From positions 958,148-1,022,147 of the forward strand of contig QJNS01000001.1 of NCBI GenBank assembly GCA_004154925.1: DNA of 64,000 bases, given 5' to 3'. Position 1 is the first letter of the stretch. Each line of letters begins with the position of its first letter. The position numbers and the translations under genes are program-made. Source of the DNA: Monosporascus cannonballus. Taxonomy: Eukaryota > Ascomycota > Sordariomycetes > Xylariales. Shown here in pieces: positions 36,627 to 47,484 of this stretch. The notes below the pieces were generated by a model. The model was not told where the DNA came from. It made no database searches and saw nothing but the letters and a program-made list of their open reading frames with translations.

Positions 36627-38252
36627 CTAGCTGAAGGCCAGCCTCGTCTTGAACTCCTCGAACCTCTCGTCGACGCGGACGCCGTTCCAGGTCTCGCGGC
36701 CCTCGGCGTCGGACCCCAGGACGGGGACGCCGACCTGCTCGATGGCGAAGCTGGCGGCGACGCTCGCCCATGCGGCGGCCTCCTCGAGGGACTTGCCGCG
36801 CGCGAGCGCTACCGCGAGACCCCCCAGGAACGCGTTCCCGCCGCCCGTGGGGTCGACGACTTTGCTCCCGCTCCTTCTGCCGCCCTTGCTCTCGCCGTTG
36901 TCGTCCTCATAATCGCGGTCGCGGTCGCGGTCGCCGTCGTCTGGGTTATGGCGGTGGTAGGCCGGGATCCAGCGCTCGACGCCCGGGTCGACCTCGATCT
37001 CCTCCCGCGCGACGGCGCCCGTGTCCGGGTCCTGCAGGAGCCCGGCGAACAGCGCGAACATGTCGGTGTCGGGCTGCAGGCCGCCGTGCAGGAGCGCCGA
37101 GGGCTTCTTGGGCCTCGCCGCCGGCTGCTGGGACGCGGCGGCCTTGCGCTTGCGGCCGCCGTTGCGCGCGAGGTAGCAGCCCTTCTCGCCGGCGCGGACG
37201 ACGAGGGCGAAGGACTGCAGGGGCATGGAGCCGAGCAGCTGCTCGCAGGCGCGCTCGACGGCGCGCGTGCTGATCTCGCCCGTCTCCGGGTCGAGCCCCG
37301 AGTCGCCCACGAAGCCGGCGAGCTCCGCGTGGTTGGGGCTGCAGACGTCGACGAGCGGCAGCGTGTTGGTGCAGTTGAGCAGCTCGTCGGGCGTGCAGAG
37401 GTCCGGCACCGGCTCCCAGACGAAGATGGGCCTCGGCAGGTTCGGGCCGCCGCCGCCGTCGCCGTTGCACAGGGCGTGCCGCCTCGCCTTGATCTCCGTC
37501 ACGAGCTCCCGGCACCGCGTCGGCGAGCAGATGAGGTGGAAGGACCGCGACGCCAGCAGCGCCGGCGTGAGGTCGTCGGCCGTGAGCCGCTTCTTCGGCG
37601 TCACGTACCGGAACGCCCGGTGCTGGTGCTCGTCGTAGCCGTTCCAGCCGCGCGTGGTGAGGCGCTCGGGGGTCGGGCGCATCAGCACCGACGTCTCCCA
37701 CGTGGCGATGAGCTCCTCGAGCGCGGCCGGGAAGTCGGACCCCTTGTCGACGATCCATCCCACGGACCGGGAGAGCGGCGGGGCGGAGAGCAACCGGGCC
37801 CCGAGGGCCGAGTACGTGCCGGCGCCGCCGACTATGTCCCTCACCGGCGGGGTCGGCGGCAGGTACTCGATTTCATCTTGGCATGTTAGTGGTGTTCGAC
37901 GGCGTCCAACGTAGTTATATGAGAACCGGTGACGTTGAGAAACGACAGTCCAATTGCACCGGGGCTGAACTCTCTCTGCCAGGTACACTCCGGTCGAGAA
38001 GGGCTGATTTCCCGCAGATACTAAGTGCATGAGAGAAGCTGCTAGTGCTGACAATCTGCCCGGCTGACCCTCTTCACAAGCTAGAATGGGATGCGGGGAG
38101 CTTGAAATGGCATGGAGTAGCAATCAATTCTTACCGATAATGAACATGCCCAGTGTGACGAAATGGATACTTTCGAATTCATTTTCGGCAGGCTTCAGCT
38201 CGTTCGACTCCTCCACCTCGGCGTCCGGTTTGGGTTCATCTTGGGCATCCAT
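36627..38252 (-). CDS. MAK32: PfkB-family carbohydrate kinase-like protein, Mak32 type
   Basis: Exons (minus strand) are 38252-38135 and 37876-36627, giving 455 aa. Exon 1 (MDAQDEPKPDAEVEE...FVTLGMFII) joins in phase 1 to DEIEYLPPTPPVRDIVGGAG, which holds the di-glycine hinge of ribokinase-type folds. The C-terminal PfkB signature DPTGGGNAFLGGLAVALARG lies near residue 395; the canonical catalytic Asp (DTxGAGD) is replaced by Asn at GGGNAF. In yeast, Mak32 is needed for stable maintenance of a dsRNA virus-like particle; its kinase activity is unproven. A charged insert (DGDRDRDRDYEDDNGESK) precedes the signature. It is divergent from the CAP gene. Confidence 0.86.
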
Positions 38253-39378
38253 GACCTGATGCCCTTAGAGCTTTGAGACTTGGAGAGGTTGAAGTTGACT
38301 TTCTTCATGTATGGCGGGCATATAGTGTTCAAGGCCGGAACTGCGCAAGGGAAATACAAAACAGTCTAGCTCAAAATTACGGACCAAGCGGGTTCTCTTG
38401 AGCTTTATCAAGGTGTTAAAAGTGTAGGCAGAATAACCACAAATCAGAGGAAACAAAATGAGACAAGGCTGCAGTATGCAGGTGTAGTAACGGCAACGCA
38501 TCTAATAACGGTACTCCTATTTCGACTGCATGCAAGCCTTATCTGAAGAGAAGGGGGGGGGCAGGCAGGCAGACTAAGAAGTCCAGCAGGTTGCGCCTCG
38601 TATTGAGCACAATAAGCGACTAGACTTCGGCATGGCTGTAGTTCTTATCTGGGATTGTCAGTCAATATTAAAGCATTATTGATAACAGAAACTAATCAAA
38701 GCGACAGCTCTAGGTGCCCAATAATTGAAAGTCTGTATCGCATATATCAGATAAGAACGTACAGGTCACAAGCGTAGAAAACAGGCCTTGTCGTCTTGGA
38801 GGCGCTGTAAGATCTGTAAGATATAAGTACTTGGTTGGTACAGTAGTGTCGCATACATTTAGCAATGGGGGGTTCTGCTTCAGGGTAGTCTGTGCCGGCC
38901 GAGGCCCAGGCACCCCCACCGATCAGGACAACTCGGACAAGCCCAATGCAGGGGGGGGCCAGGGCCCCACTAATAAAGATACGTACCGTACCTGCGTCCC
39001 TTTACCGCACCGATTCTCGAGTCTTCCTAATAATAATTATTTCCAGGTTGGCAGCATCGTCATCCCCATCCCTAGTGTCGTCAGTTGTAACGAATTCGGA
39101 AGCTTTAGGTGCGTGCATGAACTCTCCAGGCACCAGGATTTGAGTCTTTTGGAAAATCCTCTTCCACCCGCAGTATTTTTATCCGTCGAGATTTTTTCTT
39201 TCCATCTGCTTTGCTGAGGCGCTTGGGCGCAGCTGCTCCTTTCTTCGGAGGACGAGTTACCTAGAGATAATCAGCGGCTCCCTGCTCAAAAAAATAGAAG
39301 AGTGCACAACAGCCCCATCGGACCGAAACTTTGAACACACCAGTCGCTCGCAACCAGCTGTGAATCGAAGCTACGAAC
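38253..39378. other. Divergent promoter region of MAK32 and CAP genes
   Basis: 1.13 kb without a supported gene. Short frames at 38831-39217 are not protein-like. It should contain both promoters; no element is assigned. Confidence 0.45.
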
Positions 39379-41208
39379 ATGGCGACGAACAATATGCACA
39401 ATTTGACCACCTTGATCAAACGGTAAGTTGGGGCCAGTGCCACCACATCTATCCGCTACGCCGATCCCCCCCCCCCCCCGGTTGCCCCTGAAGACCCTTC
39501 AACGGTGGGCTGACATCATAATAACCAGGCTCGAAGCTGCCACCAGTCGCTTAGAAGACATCGCGACCTCGACGAACGAGCTGCCCCAGATTGTTCCCGC
39601 GCTGACAGAACCTATTCCCCCATCGTCTCACGGCTCTGATGCCACTGCCAGCCCTCTACAAAACCGGTCTTCCTCGACCCCGGTCCCCGCCGCTCCTCCG
39701 GCCGCGAAACCAGCTCTTCCCGAGGCCCTGCCCGAGTCGATTGAGGAGTTCGATGCTTTCATCAACACATCCGTCGACAAGTACATCAAGGCGAGCAACA
39801 AGCTCGGCGGCCTGATCTCGGAGCAGGCTTCCAAGGTCTTGGAAGGTTTCAAGCAGCAGCGCAGGTTCCTCTTGATAACCACCAAGGCTAAGAAGCCCAA
39901 CCTCAGCGGGGGCGAGGCCGCCGTCTACCAGGAGCTTGTCAAGCCCATCAACGACGCCCTCACGGCCGTCATGAGCATCAAGGAATCGAACCGTGGCTCT
40001 CCCGTCTTCTCCCAGCTGAGCGCCGTCGCCGAGGGTATAATGGTTCTCGCGTGGGTTACGGTAGACAACAAGCCATACAAGCACGTAGAGGAGTCCCTGG
40101 CATCTGCCCAGTTCTTCGGGAACAGGGTGATGAAGGAGCATAAGGACAAGGACGCCGATCAAATCGAATGGATTCAGAGCTTCTACCAGGTATTCCGCGA
40201 CCTCACCGAATATATCAAGCAACACTTCGCGAACGGCAATCCCTGGAACCCCGACGGAGCCCCGCCGGCCGAGGTCATGAAGACCATAGACTCCGAAAGC
40301 GCGACCGCCGGCGGCCCCCCTCCACCCCCGCCGCCCGCCGGTGGTCTCCCGCCTCCGCCACCCCCTCCGGGCCCGCCCCCGGTTCTACAAATCAAGGAAG
40401 AGAGGGCGCCCGCGGGGCCCTCTGGCGGTTTCGGCGCCGTGTTCAGCGAGCTGAACCAGGGCGAGAACGTGACTAAGGGTCTGCGAAAAGTCGACAAGTC
40501 GCAGATGACGCACAAGAACCCGTCGCTGAGGGCTGGCTCTACCGTTTCGGATCACGACGCATCGGCGCGGCCGAAGACCCCCGGGCCCGGCAAGAAGCCC
40601 AAGCCCGATACTTTGCGGGCTAAGAAGCCGCCCAAGAAGGAGCTCGAAGGCAACAAATGGACAGTCGTAAGTACCTAGTCTCCCCCCTCACAAATCTCTA
40701 TTGGCATCACCCCCCCCCCGCGGGAGGCTTCCGGAAGGCTCACGGGACCCGCCCTCCCCAGGAAAACTACGAGAAGCACCCGGAGCCGATCGAGATCGAG
40801 GCGTCGATGGCGCACTCGATCCTCATCAGCCGGTGCAGCAACGCGACGGTGATCGTGCGGGGCAAGGCGAACGCGGTGACGGTGGAGAACACGCAGCGGC
40901 TGTCGCTCGTGGTGGACTCGCTCGTGTCGACGGTCGACGTGGTCAAGTCGTGCAACTTCGCGCTGCAGGTGCTGGGGTCGCTGCCCACCATCCTGCTCGA
41001 CCAGGTCGACGGCGCCCAGGTGTACCTCTCCCGGGAGAGCACGGCGACGCGCGTCTTCGCCTCCAAGTCGGCCGGCGTCAACCTCAACGTCCTGGCCGAC
41101 GGCGACGAGGGCGACTACCGCGAGCTGCCCCTCCCCTACCAGATCTGCTCCTACTACGACGAGGCCCGGGGCGAGATCGTCAACGAGATCGTCGACCATG
41201 CCGGATGA
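39379..41208 (+). CDS. SRV2: Adenylyl cyclase-associated protein (CAP/Srv2)
   Basis: CAP recycles cofilin-bound actin monomers and in fungi links Ras to adenylyl cyclase. Exons are 39379-39422, 39529-40666 and 40762-41208, giving 542 aa. The N-terminus MATNNMHNLTTLIKRLEAAT plus SRLEDIA is the RLEXXXXRLE cyclase-binding motif, split by intron 1. The helical-folded domain spans about residues 95-275 (FINTSVDKYIKASNKLGGLI, WVTVDNKPYKHVEESLASAQ). Two polyproline runs (about residues 300-325) bind profilin or SH3 domains. A WH2-like basic segment (GLRKVDKSQMTHKNPSLR) follows. The C-terminal beta-helix CARP domain begins about residue 390 (GNKWTV, ENYEKHPEPIEI). Introns 1 and 2 contain poly-C runs. 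Convergent with CAT2. Confidence 0.95.
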
Positions 41209-41998
41209 GGCGCCCCGCCCACCGGTCGCTCACTCGCTCGCTCACGTGCGACTACGTGCATGCATGACCCTTGGCGGCGCCGGGGACCAGAGACGGACGA
41301 GGGGGTCGGGGATGAAAAAGGGGCTTTGACTCGAGGGCGAAGGACGGGGAGCGAACGAATGCAATGCGAGATGCGTTTTAAGTGTACGACGGGTCCGAAG
41401 CCCCCCGGTTAATTAGACAAGACGCTTCGCCGCATTCTTCTTCGTCGTACCACATATCGCACATATGTAGAGCATTCGCGAGATATACAGTATTAGTAGC
41501 AGTAGCAGCCATCTAAGCATTTCAAAAGGGTCCCATGTCGAGCAAGATTCAGCCAAGATTCACAGCTAGTTAGCATGGATGCATGCATGCCTCGCGTTTT
41601 TCTCGTACAGGCAGATCTATGGAAACTAGACTAGGTGTACAGCAAATCAATCCTCTCCAACACCGCCGTGATGCTCCCTCTTTCTACATGATCTAGCCAT
41701 CTATAGGTAGGTAGGCGTATTTTTACGGAAATGCGATAGATAAACGGCCGTGTACGGAAGATTCCCCCTTGCCGAAAAATATGAGCTCCCCGCCCACGGT
41801 AACCCGACCTACACCGCATCCACCCACCACCCACCGACCGGGGAGGGCTGCCGGTCATCAGATGACGTACATCGATATCGACACCTCCCCACCGCCTCGC
41901 GCGAGTCTTTTCACGAGTGAGGTGCTGCCGGCTGGCAGCGGCACACGGACGCGCTCGCTCGGACCCCACTCCCCTTTGTCTCCCTGGTTATTTCTCTC
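41209..41998. other. Intergenic region between convergent CAP and carnitine acetyltransferase
   Basis: 790 bp of 3' flanks; a short GCATGGATGCATGCATGC simple-sequence patch lies near 41575. No gene seen. Confidence 0.45.
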
Positions 41999-44199
41999 TT
42001 ACAGCTTCGCCTTGGGCGGCTCCGACTGGATGGTGGGCAGCAGGAGGTCACGGATATCGTCGGCGGCCTCGCGCAGGTAGTAGCTCATCTTCTGGCTGCC
42101 AAGGCCCTTGGAGACGACGTTAAGGTGGATGCTGCCGTTGTCTCGTCAGCATTCCTACGCCCCCCCCACTTACCAATAAAAAAGATGACGAATATAGAAA
42201 ATGGGATGAAATGGAGAAGCTCAGGCGGAGAAGGGGGGGGGGAAACTCACCTGTTCTCGTTGATCATGTAAGCGATGCCGAAACCGGCGTCGATAACCTG
42301 GCTCCACCCGTAGCCGTTGAAGTACTCGGAGCTCAGCTGGCTCGTGGAGAGGTACCACGAGGAGCTGTAGGCGTAGGCCGGGTCCTTATAGATGGCGGGC
42401 AGCTCCTGGCCGGGCTCGAGCAGGCGCTTGAGGCCGAACAGGTGGCGGTCGACGCCCTTGCCGTCCGATGCCGCCGAGATGTACTCGAGGTGGGCGGCGA
42501 TGGCCTTGCGGAAGAGGTCGACCTTCTCGGCGTCGGTGGTGACGCCCGTCGACTCCGCCATGGCGCTGCAGAAGGCCACGCTCTCGTCCGACACGGTGCG
42601 GCACGTCTCCGTGCGGCCCTGCTGGAAGCGGCGCGTGGCCGCCGACTCGTAGGTCGGGCGGTTCTTGCCGTACATCTTGTGGTACGCGAGCTGGATCACC
42701 ATCTGCACGTAGGCGTCGGGCGAGCAGCGGAACTTCTTGATGAGGCCCTTGCCGTAGCCCTGGTAGGCCTGGACGGCGAGCTCGTGCTGGGCGATGACGG
42801 CGTCGAAGTCGCGGATCGCGCGGTCGATCTCGGCGCGCACGGCGGGCGTCACCTCGAAGGCGATGGCGACGGGGTCCGGCAGTCCCGACCGCACCTCGGA
42901 CTCGGCGAGGTCGACCTTGTTGTTGAAGATGACGTCGTTGACGTAGTCGTTGAGGCGGTGCGTCGGCGTGCCGTCCATCATGCTGTGCTCGCCGAGGAAG
43001 CCCGACGTGCCGTTGTCGTTGACGACGAACTGCAGCGGCTTGTCGTACCAGCGGTTCTGCCCGTCGCCGTGCCAGTACTGGTGCGCGCGCTCCTCGAGCG
43101 TCACGGGGGCCGCGTCGTCGAGGCAAACGACGAACGACGCCGACTCGATGGCCTCGAGCGCCGCCGCGTTCTTGGGAGAGGCGTCGAGCAGCATCTTGCG
43201 CGCATCGGTCCAGACGTCGCGGTTCTCCGAGGTCAGCGCGCCGACGGCGGGCGCGCGCTGGTCGGCCGCGAGCTCATAGACGCGCGCGAACTGCGCCTCG
43301 AGCTCCGACGTGCTGAGCTGGCGGCCGTCGACCTCGTGGGCGATCTTGAAGAACTTGTTCTTGCGCACGGCGATGATGTGCTTGGCGACGGCCGGATCGG
43401 CCTTGACGGGGTGGTCGGCGGGCCTCGCAGGGACGCGGCAGGCGTTGAACATCCACTGGTAACTGTCCATGCAGATGGGGAGCTTCTTCATGTACTCGGG
43501 CTCGAGGGTGCCCGTGTCGACCATCTTCTTGAACTCGAGCACGGCCGTGGAGATGGCGGCGGCGCGCTTGACGGGGTTCCGCCGCCGGCGATCGTCGCGG
43601 TGGGAGTAAAAGTAGCTGACATAGGGCACGACGGGGTCACGGTAGCTGAGGTAGGCGGCGTCGTTCCACCACTTGTGCAGCCAGTTCTTGATGTTGGGGT
43701 CCTCCCGCCGCGCGATCAGCTTCTCCTGCAGCTTCTGGCCCACGCCGCTAGGCTTGACGAACTCCTCGACGGCCTTCTTGCTGGCGGCATACTCGGCGGG
43801 GCTCAGGAGCGGGTGCAAGCTCTTTACGTACCGCGCGGCGGTCTCCTCGAGCGTGGGAACCGGCAGGAGCGGCAGCGAATCTTGGAACCGGAGCATGGGC
43901 CCCTTCGACTTGTCCTCCACGTACCCTGCGCAATTCTGTAAGCGGGCGGTCGCATAGGACGCATTGCGACAGTGACGCTTAAGGCGACTTGCCTGTGGGG
44001 AGGGAGCTATTGCTTCGTCTCGAGCCCGGCGCCATTTGTATACTCTGTAACCGCGTACAAAGCGTTGCATTTAGCATGTGACAGCTTTCGTGATTAGATC
44101 AGCGGAACATCATACCGGTAATACCCTGGTTGATCTCCTCGTCGTCGTCGTCCTGAGTGCGGTAACCTGTGCCCGACTCTTTACCAGAGACTTCAACAT
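41999..44199 (-). CDS. CAT2: Carnitine O-acetyltransferase, mitochondrial and peroxisomal
   Basis: It transfers acetyl groups between CoA and carnitine so that acetyl units can move between peroxisome, cytosol and mitochondrion. Exons (minus strand) are 44199-44116, 43935-42251 and 42131-41999, giving 633 aa. Exon 1 encodes a 28-residue Arg/Thr-rich, acid-free presequence (MLKSLVKSRAQVTALRTTTT...) typical of mitochondrial import. The mature protein starts near AGYVEDKSKGPMLRFQDSLP. The catalytic His is H345 in FLGEHSMMDG. CoA/carnitine-binding motifs include YGKGLIKKF and the SSWYLSTSQLSSEYFNGYGW block. The C-terminus AKL is a type 1 peroxisomal signal. The first intron is also open in frame from an ATG at 44070, offering an alternative start. 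Family is certain; dual targeting is inferred. Confidence 0.95.
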
Positions 44200-46378
44200 C
44201 CCACCGACTATGTGAAGGAAACAAACAAGGAAAAGGGAAGGGTATGGAGGTCAAAGGCGGTAATGTATGGCAACAGCTGCCGACTTCAAACTTGCGCTCT
44301 GCCGCGGTTGAAAGGGCCGGAATATGGAGAAGGGTGGGCCGTTACGTCGGTAGCAGGTGTGTACTCTGTAAGCCCCAGGTACCGGACAGGCGAGCAGGCG
44401 TCACTAAGGTAGATCTAGTGATGTCCCCTCAAATTAGGGAGAGTTCTACACCACAGAGATATGTATTTGGCGTTTGTCCGTGTTGTCGCCTATGTATGTG
44501 TGATGCAGTAGGGTGTGCAGGGAAATCGATCTCCCGCTGCCCGTTGGCCCGTAGGTACCATCCGTTCTACCATTCATTCTGCATTTCTAGGGGGGGACCA
44601 TGTGGACATATTTTCGGCTACGCATCCGGGAGGAGCGAAAAGCAGAAAGCCCACTATCAGCCGAGCACCTCGAAGCCGAGGTCTAAATCGAAACCAATAG
44701 GATTTGCTTTTAGCCGCACTTGTGCCCAGGGAACGCAGGGTCAATGACGACGCCCAGGCAATTGTTTATGACAATTGGAGAGCATGCTATTCCGAATGCC
44801 GAGAAGGCCAATTGAGACAGTGGTGTTTTGAAGTTGATGAGATTCTTTTGGTCCTCGATTCTATAGCTTCTTTTATTTGCAGTTCCCTTCTACCTTCCTT
44901 CCGCCCAAAGTACATGCCACAGGTGCTACTCCAGGACGTCCAGGGCTATTACAGTATGACGGTTTTAGCCGCACGTGCCCACTTTAGTCCTCCCATCTTC
45001 ACATGCCGGCAGTAACATTTCGATTATGTCATCGTTTCTCTTGCTTGGCCCGTTAAGATGAACAGCACATGTGGAGGAGCACCCTCTCGAGCATAACAAC
45101 AACAATGTCTGGGCAGAGTCCATAGCATTCTCGCGATATACCGACAGGCAAGTTATTAACCACCCACTAGGGAAAGCGTTATAGCATCTAGTATTTTGTA
45201 TAAATCATCTTATATAATCTAGGTTCCAGGGGCTGGGTGCTTAGCACCCCCCTTTCCCCTTGCAATGCTTTGAAAAAGTATAGCTCTGTCACTTCTCTTA
45301 TAAATGGAAGGCTATGGTACGAAGTGCTACAGTGAAGCGGCGGTAAAGCCACGTTCAGATGCATGCAAGCCCGCATTTGTAGCGCATGATTGAAATTATA
45401 CTATTGTAAATGTAGGTAAGCTCGCATCCAAACGAAGCTGGGCAACCGCGATTGCCCCTTAAGCTACCGATTGAAGACCAACTACGTCGTAGCCCCGAAA
45501 CAACTGATTCAACCATCGCCCTTCCCTGAATGGAACTGAGGGTTATTTGGATGCATTTTTTATTGACTCATTTTGGACTTGACCAGTCGGTCTTGGCCCA
45601 CAGTTCAAAAATCAGTGCTACGGTTAGTTGGCCTTCAAGAAGATAGTGCTTCAGGACTTCTCCTCCCTGTCTTTACAGTCTACACTTACAATATTTATTT
45701 AATTAAAGGCAACCTATGTATTACGAGAGTCGCTTAATCACTCTGCTACTAACTTCTTTAAAACGTAGTTTTCCAGGTATTCTTCTTCCGTTACGAGTGC
45801 TCATCCTTCAAGAGAGCTTGCTCTGCTCCTAAGTAGCAACAGTCATATTGAACCATGCATCTTCGGCTCCGACCAAAGACACCCAGGTAGAGTTACGACA
45901 TCAATTAGGTAAGGTAAAAGCTGCAATAGCGAAGAAGATATGTAACGGGCATCACTAGGGACAAACTGATAAGAGTTGGGCTTTCTTCTAAACCGATGGC
46001 TTGAGGGGATTGAATAGGGGTTCCTCAAGCAGCTACTTGGGGGGGGGNNNNNNNNNNCCCCCCCCCCCCCCCAAACAGTGCTGTGGATTTCCAGCGTCAC
46101 ACGGACGTTGATGGATAGATGCTGTAAAAGAAATATATGAGTCTTATGCTAGCTCTTTTCTATACCTAGCCACAGTGATGGCCTGGCGCCAACGGATATC
46201 GCAGCGACTACCCCAACTCCTCTTTTGAGTCTCCGATCATGCATGGCATTGAGCCCATCGAAGAACTGTTGGTATCGCATTGACAGTACAAGACCCTTGT
46301 GTATCGTCGAAAGGATTTGGTCGCTGTAATGGCTGTTAATCCGCGCCCACGAAACTGTTCGGTTCACTCACTTCAAAG
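44200..46378. other. Gene-poor region upstream of carnitine acetyltransferase
   Basis: 2.2 kb with no supported gene. An inverted repeat ACCTCG-AAGC-CGAGGT lies at 44667-44682 and contains CCGAGG, the core recognised by fungal fatty-acid regulators FarA/FarB, about 470 bp upstream of CAT2. The stretch 45180-46030 is AT-richer and lacks frames. An assembly gap lies at 46048-46057. Confidence 0.45.
46039..46072. other. Assembly gap flanked by poly-G and poly-C
   Basis: Nine G, ten Ns (46048-46057), then fifteen C. It has the same structure as the gap in the MCM3 intron: both contig ends run outward into G. Confidence 0.85.
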
Positions 46379-46471
46379 CTACTTGGTATTACATGCGGGA
46401 CATTTCACGTCTTTATTCGGGCCGACAACGCCTGAGCCATAGCAATGGTCGCAAGGCTCGCTATCCGCCAT
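46379..46471 (-). CDS. 30-residue putative zinc-ribbon microprotein
   Basis: A short frame on the minus strand starts at an ATG with AAGATATGGCG context and codes 30 residues. It contains CDHCYGSGVVG and CPAC, i.e. two CxxC pairs (C7/C10 and C24/C27) with a CxxCxGxG pattern like one DnaJ-type zinc module. A minisatellite lies 44 bp upstream. The cysteine spacing is unlikely by chance, but length and lack of a known family keep confidence moderate. It could be an independent microprotein or an exon of a larger unseen gene. Confidence 0.42.
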   Translation of the reverse strand: MADSEPCDHCYGSGVVGPNKDVKCPACNTK

Positions 46472-46514
46472 ATCTTTCTTCGTTGTTGGTTATAAAGTGA
46501 GAATGATTGGCTAT

Positions 46515-46592
46515 GGTAGGTTTTGAAGAAAAGGTAGGTTCGAAGAAGGGTAGACTCTGCAGAAGGGTAGGCTCTGAAGAAGGGTAGGCTTT
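46515..46592. repeat. Minisatellite, 16-18 bp unit, about 4.6 copies
   Basis: Tandem units of the form GGTAGGCTCTGAAGAAG occur at 46515-46532, 46533-46548, 46549-46565 and 46566-46582, with a partial copy to 46592. The last two full units differ by two bases. It is immediately upstream of the minus-strand microORF. Confidence 0.85.
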
Positions 46593-47484
46593 ACAATGAT
46601 GCCCAAACCTGTTTGTATTTATACGAACGGTGCCTAATTGTCACGAGGCTCTGCTTGAATTAGCCAATCGCACTATAATAACACTGATTGACTCATTGTT
46701 GTCCGTTGCCATCCCACAATGGCTTAACTGTTTCAACGACAAACCCTGACGAATAGTCCCGGTCGTCGGTTCCAAACCCGAAGATGTGTCTTAGGCGCAT
46801 CAGATTTGGCAACAGTATTAGATCAACGCAACATAGTGAAGCAATCGCTCCGCGCTCAGAAGCCTGCCAATGCGGCTCTAAAGAAGAGCGTTAAAAACGA
46901 CATGATAATTGGAAAACAGGTTGACATGCACTTGGCTCTGTTGACAGTAATTTGCCACTGTTGGCGTATGCGTTGGAAGTTCCTCCGGGCCTTCTGGTGT
47001 GTATATAGCCAGAAGCGCACTCTCGCTATCTCCCTAGAATATGGCCAAATTCTTCACGGGCTCACGTGGTCGGGCTGTCAGGGCGGCGATGTCTCACATC
47101 GCGAGCGGGAGCGTCCGGTTGTCCCTTGAGGTCTAATTTGCATTCCCCTGCCCTCGTTCCCGACGCGCCTATGCTGACATGCTGCGGGAGAACGCGATCT
47201 ATAATTTCGAACAACATGCTTCTTAAAGGCGGACGCACGCTCGCCGGGCCCCCGCGATGAGGGTGATTCTCCTCTTCCCGATTTGCTCCTCGAAGTTATG
47301 TCCCTTCGCTCTCTGTATCTCGTCGCTCGTTGCTGCTCATAGGCCACCCTGCCTATCTTTCTCTCGTTTTCCGCATAGCGGTTCTCGTCATTCTTTTATC
47401 CGCTTCTAGGTTTTGTTTCTATTCTTCTTTTTGTTTCCTACTCCCGCCATGCCTTATTCGTTTCCTACTCATTACGCGGGGTAG
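46593..47484. other. Region upstream of the GH16 gene
   Basis: About 890 bp. The first exon and signal peptide of the GH16 protein should lie near 47250-47480, but I could not find an ATG exon joining in phase to 47485. A hydrophobic stretch (FRIAVLVILLSAS) around 47380-47428 is in the wrong phase and lacks an ATG. The open frame 46806-47129 is not recognised. Confidence 0.4.

Noticed and set aside
36948..37889. 313-codon plus-strand open frame
   Set aside because: Antisense shadow of the Mak32-type gene.
39466..39480. Poly-C run in CAP intron 1 as another hidden gap
   Set aside because: No Ns are present, the intron boundaries are intact and flanking sequence is continuous.
42211..43941. 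576-codon plus-strand open frame
   Set aside because: It is antisense to carnitine acetyltransferase, whose motifs are unmistakable. The frame is open because of GC-rich third positions and has Val/Leu/Asp/Gly-biased composition.
46806..47129. 107-codon plus-strand frame as a gene
   Set aside because: No recognisable motif, no splice or promoter support, and ordinary length for chance in this region.
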